Of a stretch of DNA of 37,682 bases, positions 23,890 to 30,055 are shown piece after piece. Every line of letters starts with the position of its first letter. Position 1 is the stretch's first letter. The stretch is from Chloroflexota bacterium. Lineage in GTDB: Bacteria; Chloroflexota; Anaerolineae; Epilineales; SHYO01. Below the pieces are notes generated by a model. That model made no database searches. It saw only the letters and a list, made by a program, of their open reading frames with translations, and was not told where the DNA came from. Made by a program: the position numbers and the translations under genes. The stretch lies in assembly GCA_009692745.1 (NCBI GenBank), contig SHYO01000023.1:1-37682 (forward strand), in the 5' to 3' direction.

Positions 23890-25059
23890 TTATGGAGACA
23901 CTGAATAATTAATCCACAATACAGGGTGGAAGCTCAGGGGACCAATGCCAATCCCCGTATCCCATGAGAAAAGATTGGTATAATCACCCTCCGGCCCATT
24001 TAGGCTGAATGTCACCAATTTGTCGGTGGCTAGCCTTCGCTGAAGGGCTCGCAGGGCATCATCTGTGAAATCGAAGAAATTCGCATGGTAAGGTCCCAGC
24101 TCCGCGGGAGATAAGGACGGCGCCAGAGTCACCTCAGAGGCGGCGGTAGTAAGACGCTGGTAATTCAAATTCGTAAAATCCCCATCGATCTCCCGTGTTA
24201 GTAACCGGGCTTCCCAAACGCCTTGGTTTGCCAGGTAAATACTATTCCGGCCGATAAGCTGGAGCATGGCATAGTTGATATGCGCGCTCGCAGGCAAAGT
24301 TCTCAAGTCAAATTGGAGTGCACTGCGAAATTGCTCTCCCTGGTAGCTGCCGGCGAAGAGATCTTCGGCCCCAAAATGGTTTCCCTCAGTCTCACGGCTG
24401 ACAACCCACCCGGCCCGGCCCGTGGCCGGGTAGAGAAAGGTGGTCACACTGCCAGGAGGCGTAGCCCGGGGTGTTACCCTGGGTTTGGGGACCGGTGTGT
24501 TTGTAGCCCGAGGTTGGGCCGTGGGTGTTTCGATAATCCCTGGAGTAGGGGTCACCTGGAGGGTATTGGATTGCTCGCCTAAATCGGCTGTCCAGTAATC
24601 CCGGTGGGGACCGGTCGGATTGTACGTATGTCCAATGCCGATATCGCGATAATTGCCCAGCAATATGTGGCGATGGGGCAAGCTATTGATCCAGGCGTTA
24701 ACTACCTCCTCAGGCGAACTTTGTCCTGCCGCCACGACTTCGCCGGCATTCAGGATAGAATACCCAGCGTGGTGGATACGATCCCATGGTGACGACCCGT
24801 CGGAGCCGGTATGGCTGACATCATTGGTAGTCGCCATGTCGTCCGAATGGATCTGCGCAGCATTCGCTAAACGGCTATTCAGAACGAGAGGGGGAAGATT
24901 ATTATTGACGCGGTATTGGTTTATTAGTATGAAGACGCGCCTGGGGGTATTCATATCCTCCGGACCAGCTTCGCCCACAGGCACTCTGAAACCAGCTAGC
25001 GCTACACAACTGACCAGGATGAACCCGACAACCACTAACTCCGCCCGTTGCCATCTCAC
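23890..25059 (-). CDS. Secreted CAP/SCP-domain protein
   Basis: A 389-residue exported protein with a signal/anchor at residues 8-25. The CAP domain (about 35-170) has RVFILINQYRVNNNLPPLVL, AAQIHSDDMA, DVSHTGSDGSSPWDRIHHAG, GEVVAAGQSSPEEVV and SLPHRHILLGNYRDIGIG; the His and Glu residues in these are the usual CAP cavity set. A short Thr/Pro linker follows, then a beta-rich C-terminal region (RSALQFDLRTLPASAHI, AMLQLIGRN) of the DNRLRE-like kind often found in secreted bacterial proteins. Function in bacteria is poorly known; CAP proteins bind lipids or act in the cell wall. The start is GTG 25059 with GGAG ten nt upstream. Its promoter is far upstream, leaving a leader of about 315 nt. Confidence 0.8.
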   Translation of the reverse strand: MRWQRAELVVVGFILVSCVALAGFRVPVGEAGPEDMNTPRRVFILINQYRVNNNLPPLVLNSRLANAAQIHSDDMATTNDVSHTGSDGSSPWDRIHHAGYSILNAGEVVAAGQSSPEEVVNAWINSLPHRHILLGNYRDIGIGHTYNPTGPHRDYWTADLGEQSNTLQVTPTPGIIETPTAQPRATNTPVPKPRVTPRATPPGSVTTFLYPATGRAGWVVSRETEGNHFGAEDLFAGSYQGEQFRSALQFDLRTLPASAHINYAMLQLIGRNSIYLANQGVWEARLLTREIDGDFTNLNYQRLTTAASEVTLAPSLSPAELGPYHANFFDFTDDALRALQRRLATDKLVTFSLNGPEGDYTNLFSWDTGIGIGPLSFHPVLWINYSVSP

Positions 25060-25160
25060 GATTTCTGCTCTCCGGATAGGTGCTCATGGCAGACAAAGAA
25101 ATTCGCAAATCTTTTGGAAAAGGGCGTATCTAGAACCCTAAAAGTCCGTTATATGCCCAA

Positions 25161-25260
25161 GAGACGCTGAGGCGGGACGCTAATGAACCTCAACGGGATG
25201 GGTCACAGACCGGTAGGGGTACTCGGGCGGAGTGCCTCCACCGGATCCCCTCAGCGTTTC
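25161..25260. ncRNA. Unidentified structured RNA candidate upstream of the CAP gene
   Basis: A 9-bp perfect closing stem (ACGCTGAGG at 25164-25172 with CCTCAGCGT at 25249-25257, extendable to 12 bp on the plus strand through one G-U pair) encloses nested pairs: GGGAT (25195-25199) with ATCCC (25245-25249), CCGGT (25210-25214) with ACCGG (25240-25244), and GGAG (25229-25232) with CTCC (25236-25239). On the minus strand it would be the 5' leader of the CAP gene, as a riboswitch would be. On the plus strand it precedes a T-rich-tailed hairpin at 25512-25570. I could not match it to a known RNA class. The rest of 25060-25595 carries the CAP promoter, the G-rich tract and that hairpin. Confidence 0.5.
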
Positions 25261-25380
25261 CCTTTCCCTAATTCCCGGTAATACTAGCTAAAAAAGCCGG
25301 TTCCAAAGGCAATAAAACACAGGTTACAGATGAATAGTAGATTCCAATTGAAGAACACTGAAATAAAGTTATCTAGATAG

Positions 25381-25389
25381 ATTATATCA
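25381..25389 (-). promoter_or_regulatory. Extended -10 promoter candidate for the CAP gene
   Basis: On the minus strand TGATATAAT (25389-25381) is a full extended -10 element; no good -35 is visible. Transcription from about 25374 would include the structured element before reaching the GTG start. Confidence 0.45.
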
Positions 25390-25490
25390 GAAAACCATCC
25401 CAGTAATAGGCCTGAAAGTTAACATGTGGTTAAGAGATCTTTAGGAGATTTGAAACCGAAGATTACCCAACACCCATTGACAATAATTCT

Positions 25491-25507
25491 CACCCCCACC
25501 CCCACCC
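25491..25507 (-). repeat. G-rich tract with G-quadruplex potential
   Basis: On the minus strand the tract reads as runs of three, five and five G separated by single T bases, and a six-G run from the hairpin arm (25554-25559 region counterpart at 25514-25519) lies close by. It is located after the 3' end of the cytochrome gene. Confidence 0.45.
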
Positions 25508-25511
25508 ATGG

Positions 25512-25570
25512 GACCCCCCAGGACGCTTCGTTTTTATATTCATCTTCCTGACTGGGGGGTCTCTTTATTT
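25512..25570. terminator. Long-loop hairpin terminator candidate
   Basis: GACCCCCCAG (25512-25521) pairs perfectly with CTGGGGGGTC (25552-25561) around a 30-nt loop. On the plus strand it is followed by TCTTTATTT, so it would terminate a plus-strand transcript although no plus-strand gene precedes it. On the minus strand it lies 35 nt after the cytochrome stop but lacks a T tract. Confidence 0.5.
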
Positions 25571-25595
25571 ACGAGTTGGGAGCAAATCACGCCTC

Positions 25596-26405
25596 CTATG
25601 GCTGAAAAGCTCCCACAGTAAAACCGGGGTCATACATAAAAGTCCAGATGTAATTAACTATCTGCCAGCGCTCATCCTGGCTGAGCACACTGGCCCAGTT
25701 ATGATCCGGCAGATCCGGCAATCCGGCGGTGGCATACCAGAGATGCTGGCCGGTTTGGACTACCAGGTAACGGGGATCGGCTAAAGCTGTGGGATGCCGG
25801 GGTTGGTTAGCGGCTTGCGGCCCATTCCCTTCTCCCCCGTCCCCATGACATACAGTGCAATGGGTAGCGTAAAGCTCCTTACCACCTTTGAACGCATCCG
25901 GCGTTGCCGGCAGAGAGCGGGCATAGAATGCCACATCCCATCGTTGCTGTACGTCTAACTTCAGATCCCAGGCGGGCATAGCGGTCCCCAGCACGCCTTT
26001 GGTGATAGCCCTGTAATATGTCAGGGGTGAATCTTGGCGCAGGTTCTCGGCATAAATAAAACGGGTGGGTTTGGGATTCATAAAGAGCGTGCCGATACTA
26101 TACCCCACCTGGCGGTTGCCATGACAAGCCACGCAATTCTCTTCGTATAAAGGTTTACCCCGCACTACGGAAGGGCGTGCTGGTGGCATAATCTCTGCTG
26201 GTGCGGGCGCCGGCGCCCGCAAGTTTCGTGTGGGCGTAGCTTGAAGGGCCGGATCTGCCAGTGGATTGGAACAGCCCACTATCGCCGCTAACATTCCGCC
26301 AAGTACAACCCAACCCAGGAATTTGAGAGCCAGGCGCCTGACTCTATTGCCCCTCACCGGGGCCCACACGGTGGAAAGAGCAGGATAGCTCATCTGCGTC
26401 TGCAT
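25596..26405 (-). CDS. Diheme c-type cytochrome lipoprotein
   Basis: A 269-residue exported electron-transfer protein. The N-terminus has a hydrophobic stretch ending in a lipobox (AAIVGC, Cys about residue 45), so it is probably a lipid-anchored protein on the outer face of the membrane. Two haem c sites are present: CVACH (about residue 91) in GKPLYEENCVACHGNRQVG, and CTVCH (about 183) in GKELYATHCTVCHGDGGEG. Methionine ligands are plausible at GTAMPAWD and near the C-terminus. It begins only 3 bp after the aldolase stop, so the two are translated from one mRNA. The electron partner is unknown and no oxidase genes are in the window. Confidence 0.87.
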   Translation of the reverse strand: MQTQMSYPALSTVWAPVRGNRVRRLALKFLGWVVLGGMLAAIVGCSNPLADPALQATPTRNLRAPAPAPAEIMPPARPSVVRGKPLYEENCVACHGNRQVGYSIGTLFMNPKPTRFIYAENLRQDSPLTYYRAITKGVLGTAMPAWDLKLDVQQRWDVAFYARSLPATPDAFKGGKELYATHCTVCHGDGGEGNGPQAANQPRHPTALADPRYLVVQTGQHLWYATAGLPDLPDHNWASVLSQDERWQIVNYIWTFMYDPGFTVGAFQP

Positions 26406-26408
26406 GCA

Positions 26409-27212
26409 TCAAGAAAATCCTCTTATCTGCCGGTACTGTGCCACGTTTTTACAGGTTTTCTGCCATACCTTTGTTTCCCGGCCTATGGAAAAGAGCAGCG
26501 CGCCTTCGGCCGCCGCGCGCTTAAAGCTCTCAATAGAGCTGCCATCCCCGAACCAGGCTTTACCATGTCTTCTGGCGGCAGCGTTAATGGTGCGAAGCGC
26601 CGATTGCATTCCCTCTTGTCCCATTGAAAAATCCGGCAGCCCCGCATCCAGGGCATAGTCGCGATGGCCCAGACCCACTGCATCTACCCCTTCGATAGCA
26701 CAAATCTCATCGATAGTGTTGACGCCTGCGACGCTTTCGATGAGCACCGCCGTAAAGATCTCATTGTTCAGAGCTTGCAGAATCTCAGGTCCCTGGTGTA
26801 CCTGCTCCCCGGCTCTTTCGAACACCCGCCCTTCGCCAATGCCGCGCTTGCCCTGGGGCGGAAATTTCATGATGTCCAGGATTCCTTGTATATCCGCCGG
26901 GCTGCGTATCCCGGTGACGACCATGCCCTGGAAGCCGATATTGAGCGCCCGCTGAATCATATACTCCCGGTAGCCCGGCAACTCTGTGGGCCGGAGGATG
27001 GGGGTAATCCCGTGCAATTCAGCAGCCAGCACACAGGACTGGGCCCGTTCCCAATTAAAATTGGTATGCTCGCCGTCGACCCAGATAGTGTCGACGCCTG
27101 CCATGCCGGCGATTTCGACCAGTTCAGGATCAAGGATCGTTATCCGCACATCGAAAACAGGCTGCTTTTGTTTCAGTTTCTGTTTTATTTGGTTGGTCCG
27201 TATGATCCCCAT
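26409..27212 (-). CDS. HpcH/HpaI-family aldolase
   Basis: A 267-residue class II (metal-dependent) aldolase of the HpaI / 2-keto-3-deoxy-L-rhamnonate / macrophomate-synthase type, which makes or cleaves C-C bonds with pyruvate as the nucleophile. Motifs in order: GVDTIWVDGEHTNFNWERA, PILRPTELPGYREYMIQRAL and GFQGMVVTGIRSPAD (phosphate or carboxylate loop), KRGIGEGRVFE, then the metal ligand region TAVLIESVAGVNTIDEI and AVGLGHRDYALDAG. The HpaI metal ligands are the Glu in LIES and the Asp in GLGHRDYALDAG. It lies upstream of the cytochrome gene behind a promoter with two operator-like repeats. Confidence 0.8.
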   Translation of the reverse strand: MGIIRTNQIKQKLKQKQPVFDVRITILDPELVEIAGMAGVDTIWVDGEHTNFNWERAQSCVLAAELHGITPILRPTELPGYREYMIQRALNIGFQGMVVTGIRSPADIQGILDIMKFPPQGKRGIGEGRVFERAGEQVHQGPEILQALNNEIFTAVLIESVAGVNTIDEICAIEGVDAVGLGHRDYALDAGLPDFSMGQEGMQSALRTINAAARRHGKAWFGDGSSIESFKRAAAEGALLFSIGRETKVWQKTCKNVAQYRQIRGFS

Positions 27213-27287
27213 AAAGCAGGTGTTCCTTTCTTTATCATATGAATTTTTCTTTCGCGAAGATACAGACGGGCATAGTCGAGGTTCAAG

Positions 27288-27317
27288 ATAGATCTTGCCT
27301 TAAATAGATCTTACCTT
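27288..27317. repeat. 14-bp direct repeat over the aldolase promoter -10 region
   Basis: ATAGATCTTGCCTT (27288-27301) and ATAGATCTTACCTT (27304-27317) match at 13 of 14 positions, offset 16 bp, about one and a half helical turns. It overlaps the predicted -10 and start of the aldolase promoter, consistent with a regulator binding a tandem site. Confidence 0.45.
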
Positions 27318-27337
27318 GTATTTCCTTACTTGAACAA
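27308..27337 (-). promoter_or_regulatory. Candidate promoter of the aldolase-cytochrome operon
   Basis: On the minus strand TTGTTC (27337-27332) and TAAGAT (27313-27308) are 18 bp apart. The -35 lies within the 9-7-9 palindrome and the -10 within the direct repeat. The leader would be about 90 nt. Confidence 0.4.
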
Positions 27338-27354
27338 TCTGGCAAATTGTTCAA
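27330..27354. promoter_or_regulatory. Perfect 9-bp inverted repeat, operator candidate
   Basis: TTGAACAAT (27330-27338) and ATTGTTCAA (27346-27354) are exact inverse repeats with a 7-bp spacer. The site lies between the divergent aldolase and cobalamin operons, 31 bp from the cobalamin promoter -35, and overlaps the aldolase -35. The size and symmetry suit a dimeric repressor; no regulator gene is adjacent. Confidence 0.5.
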
Positions 27355-27384
27355 CACTACTACCACCTGCCTCATCAACCTGAT

Positions 27385-27413
27385 TTGCAATCTATGCACG
27401 CAGCCTATATAAT
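27385..27413 (+). promoter_or_regulatory. Promoter of the cobalamin operon
   Basis: TTGCAA (27385-27390) and a perfect TATAAT (27408-27413) are separated by 17 bp. Transcription would begin near 27420, about 30 nt before the aptamer. Confidence 0.65.
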
Positions 27414-27452
27414 CCAGCCATAATTATATGCTGAGTACTTTCAGCAACGCCT

Positions 27453-27576
27453 CGGTAGGGTGCCAAAAGCTCGGATGCTGAGGCACAAGGGGGAAAGCCG
27501 GTGAAAGACCGGCGCTGTCCCGCAACTGTAAGCCAGCCGCCACGGTTCTGGCAAGCCAGATTACCCGCCCTAGCCG
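27453..27576 (+). promoter_or_regulatory. Cobalamin riboswitch aptamer
   Basis: Senses a cobalamin in the nascent RNA. The closing helix is CGGTAGGG (27453-27460) with CCCTAGCCG (27568-27576). The conserved core is present: GGGGGAAAGCCGGTGAAAG, then GCTGTCCCGCAACTGTAAG, and the B12 box AGCCAGATTACCCGCC (27554-27569), which closely fits the consensus. An intrinsic terminator follows 126 nt later, so control is probably by transcription attenuation. It controls the three genes starting at 27887. Confidence 0.93.
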
Positions 27577-27701
27577 TAGCTCTTACTTGCCTTCGCGAGA
27601 AAGGGGGTGGAGCAGATGACGATCCCGTAAGGACGATGGCGCAGTTATTTAGCCAGCACGTCTCCGGGATTCTCACTATCTACTCGGGACCATTGCTTCC
27701 C

Positions 27702-27743
27702 CACCCCGTCGAGCGATCAGGCTCGTGGGGTGTTTTTTATTTT
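27702..27743 (+). terminator. Riboswitch-controlled intrinsic terminator
   Basis: CACCCC...CGAGC (27702-27714) pairs with GCTCG...GGGGTG (27721-27732) with a small bulge, followed by TTTTTTATTTT. The arm CCACCCC (27701-27707) is also perfectly complementary to GGGGTGG (27604-27610), which can form an antiterminator when the aptamer is empty. A second small hairpin (GCCCGT, GAAA loop, ACGGGC) lies just downstream at 27752-27767. Confidence 0.85.
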
Positions 27744-27886
27744 CTGGCCACTAGCCCGTGAAAACGGGCGGATAATATGAATCCTTTGGATTCCGGCAAA
27801 ATTGTCCAACATGCCGAATGGTATTTTCACAGTATAAAACCGGCGCCAACTTTATGGCGTTTAACAAACCACAAGGAGTGGGCGTG

Positions 27887-29005
27887 ATGAAAAACCACGA
27901 AAATCACAAAAAGATCCCAGGCTTTCTCCTGGTATTAATAATAGCGTTTAGTTGCCTTACGAGTGTCGTATCGGCGGCGGGCGGTGATAACACTACCGCC
28001 CTCAATTGGGTCAAAGGCAAACAACAGGCCGATGGCGGCTTTTCTGATGGCTTCTCGCCTTCCAGCGGCGCCGCAATAACCGCTGATGTCCTCGTAGCGG
28101 CCGCCGCCGCAGGCCAGGATAGCACGACTTGGAAATCCGCCCAGGGGAAAAATCCTATTGATTTCCTGGCTTCTCAGGCCAACCAGAACCTGGGTAAAAC
28201 GGGGGTGCTGGCGAAAATCACCCTGGCGGCCGTAGCCACGGGCCAGGATGTCAAGAATTTCGGCGGTATAGATCTACAAGGGGTCCTTGCCAAACAGCTT
28301 GACAATGGCAGCGGCCGTTTTAACGGCACCATCTTCGACCAGGCTTATGCCATGCTGGCCTGGCATGCCCTCGGCCAACCAACGCCCCAAAAAATTACCG
28401 ATGCTTTACTCTCCGCCCAAAACACCGATGGTTCCTGGGCCTTCACTGGAGAGGTCAAGGCCGGCAGTGGCGATAGCAATACGACCGCTATAGCTGTGCA
28501 AGCTTTGCGCGCCGCCGGTCTGGCCGCTGATGCCCCTGCCATCCAAAAGGCCCTCACCTATCTGCGCACTGTGCAGAATACCGACGGCGGCTTCACCTAT
28601 CAAAAACCCAACCAGTTCGGCACCGACAGCGACGCCAATTCGACGGCGCTGGTGATCCAGGCGTTGTTGGCCGCCAATCAATTGCCTAGCAATTGGAATT
28701 CCCCAGAACAGTTCCTGGTCTCTCTACAATACCCTAATGGCGCTTATGCCTTCCAGGTTAAAATCCCCGGAGATAACTTACTGGCAACAGTACAGGCCAT
28801 TCCGACCCTGGCTAAAGTAACCCTGACCGACCTGCGCGTCGTGCATGGGGCAGTCCTGGCGGTGGAGAATTCGCCCGCAGTCCAGAGTGTACCTGCACCC
28901 CAAACTTTGCCTGTCACCGGTAGCGCAGCATCCGCCGATTGGCTGGCTTTATTGGGTCTGGCAGCATTGAGCCTGGGCCTGTGTTTGCGTGTGCGGCGCA
29001 TTTGA
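27887..29005 (+). CDS. Exported intrinsic-factor-like alpha/alpha-toroid protein with LPVTG anchor
   Basis: A 372-residue protein with a signal peptide (about 1-32). The body is built of prenyltransferase/squalene-cyclase-type helical repeats: TTALNWVKGKQQADGGFSDG, ALLSAQNTDGSWAF, AIAVQALRAAG, YLRTVQNTDGGFTYQ and LVIQALLAANQ. The same fold forms the N-terminal cobalamin-binding domain of intrinsic factor and transcobalamin. The C-terminus has LPVTG (about 341-345), a hydrophobic helix and RVRRI, the layout of a sortase sorting signal; no sortase gene is in the window. AAGGAG lies eight nt before ATG 27887. It lies directly behind the cobalamin riboswitch, so corrinoid capture at the surface is the best reading. 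Ligand binding is inferred; a polyisoprenoid enzyme is less likely because no catalytic motif is seen. Confidence 0.78.
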   Translation: MKNHENHKKIPGFLLVLIIAFSCLTSVVSAAGGDNTTALNWVKGKQQADGGFSDGFSPSSGAAITADVLVAAAAAGQDSTTWKSAQGKNPIDFLASQANQNLGKTGVLAKITLAAVATGQDVKNFGGIDLQGVLAKQLDNGSGRFNGTIFDQAYAMLAWHALGQPTPQKITDALLSAQNTDGSWAFTGEVKAGSGDSNTTAIAVQALRAAGLAADAPAIQKALTYLRTVQNTDGGFTYQKPNQFGTDSDANSTALVIQALLAANQLPSNWNSPEQFLVSLQYPNGAYAFQVKIPGDNLLATVQAIPTLAKVTLTDLRVVHGAVLAVENSPAVQSVPAPQTLPVTGSAASADWLALLGLAALSLGLCLRVRRI

Positions 29006-29032
29006 GACACCTCTCAGGGTTAAAGGTGACGA

Positions 29033-30055
29033 ATGCCTTATAGGCGGCGCATCTATCTCTTATTAACGATACTGCTCTGGGTGCTGGCGGCGATTCCTGC
29101 CGGCGCCCAAGGACCCGCCGGCCCCATCCGGGTAGGTCTGGTCGTGAAGCATAGCGATGGCCAGGTTGTTACCCGCTGCGTCAGTCTGGCCAAAACCAAC
29201 CCCACAGGATTAGACATCCTGCGTGCGTCAGGACTGGATATCAACGTAGATTACTCGTCGGGCATCGGGGCGGCGGTTTGCGCGCTTGACGGGCAGGGCT
29301 GCACTACGCCGGGCCAGCAATGCTTTTGCCAATGCCAGGGCGCCAACTGCGCCTTCTGGAATTATAGTTACCTGCCCAATACAGGGACTGGCAGCGCGGC
29401 ACAGTGGAACGTGGCCATTATGGGGGCCTTGGGACGCCAGGTGGCCGCCGGAGATGTGGAGGGATGGACCTGGGGCGGAAGGTTCCCGACCGAGGATGGC
29501 TCAGCCGGGCCATACACCTTTGACCAGGTCTGCGCCGCTCCGGCGCCGGCGCCATTGCCTACTTTTTCTCCCCTGTTGGCCACGGTTATCCCTACACCTA
29601 CCGAGAAAAGCGTGCGGTTGCAAACCGCACCTACTGAAACTATCTCACCGGCTACGGTTATCACCGCACCTACTGAAACTATCTCACCGGCTACGGTTAT
29701 CACCGCACCTACCGAAACAATACCACCGGCGCGCACCATCACCCTGGCTGTAGAAACAAGGGTTGCGACAGCCGGCTCTACGGCGCCTCTGGCCAACCTT
29801 ACCGCGACTACGACCAACCTGTCACTTGCTGCTACGCTCCGCCCCACCACACCTGCGTTAACCCTTGTGGCTGCAACACCATCTGCCACCTCAGCAGCAT
29901 CCCCGGTCCCGGTCACACCCATCCTTGCTCCATCGCCCACGTCGCCACCGGTGCAAAACTCTGGCGAAAATGATAGTCGCCTGGTAAGTTATGGCATCTT
30001 CGCCCTGTTAGTTTTGGGTTTGGCGGCCATTCTCCTATGGACGCAACGCCGTTGA
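29033..30055 (+). CDS. Membrane-anchored DUF4430 (transcobalamin C-terminal-like) protein
   Basis: A 340-residue exported protein with a signal peptide (about 1-25). The domain at about 30-150 has IRVGLVVKHSDGQVVTRCVS, TGLDILRASGLDINVDYSSG, a Cys-rich CFCQCQGANCAFWNYSYL and VAAGDVEGWTWGG, the DUF4430 pattern, related to the C-terminal beta domain of transcobalamin and intrinsic factor. A long Thr/Pro/Ala linker (about 165-310) contains a 13-residue tandem repeat, and a C-terminal helix (GIFALLVLGLAAILLW) with TQRR anchors it. It follows the toroid gene by 27 bp and overlaps the transporter start by 19 bp. Together with the preceding protein it would supply both halves of an intrinsic-factor-like binder. 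The ribosome-binding site AAGGTGA is close to the ATG. Confidence 0.78.
   Translation: MPYRRRIYLLLTILLWVLAAIPAGAQGPAGPIRVGLVVKHSDGQVVTRCVSLAKTNPTGLDILRASGLDINVDYSSGIGAAVCALDGQGCTTPGQQCFCQCQGANCAFWNYSYLPNTGTGSAAQWNVAIMGALGRQVAAGDVEGWTWGGRFPTEDGSAGPYTFDQVCAAPAPAPLPTFSPLLATVIPTPTEKSVRLQTAPTETISPATVITAPTETISPATVITAPTETIPPARTITLAVETRVATAGSTAPLANLTATTTNLSLAATLRPTTPALTLVAATPSATSAASPVPVTPILAPSPTSPPVQNSGENDSRLVSYGIFALLVLGLAAILLWTQRR
29624..29739 (+). repeat. 39-bp tandem repeat within the DUF4430 linker
   Basis: Two identical 39-bp units (29624-29662 and 29663-29701) and a diverged third encode a 13-residue unit, TAPTETISPATVI. Being in frame, copy changes would alter only linker length between the ligand-binding domain and the membrane. 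Confidence 0.8.

Noticed and set aside
25161-25260. c-di-AMP (ydaO) riboswitch identity
   Set aside because: Location fits but I could not align the conserved core on either strand, so it is reported as an unidentified element.
29368-29940. Long minus-strand frame opposite the DUF4430 gene
   Set aside because: It is a shadow of the Thr/Pro-rich linker, with repeats that mirror the plus-strand repeat, and has no export or domain pattern of its own.
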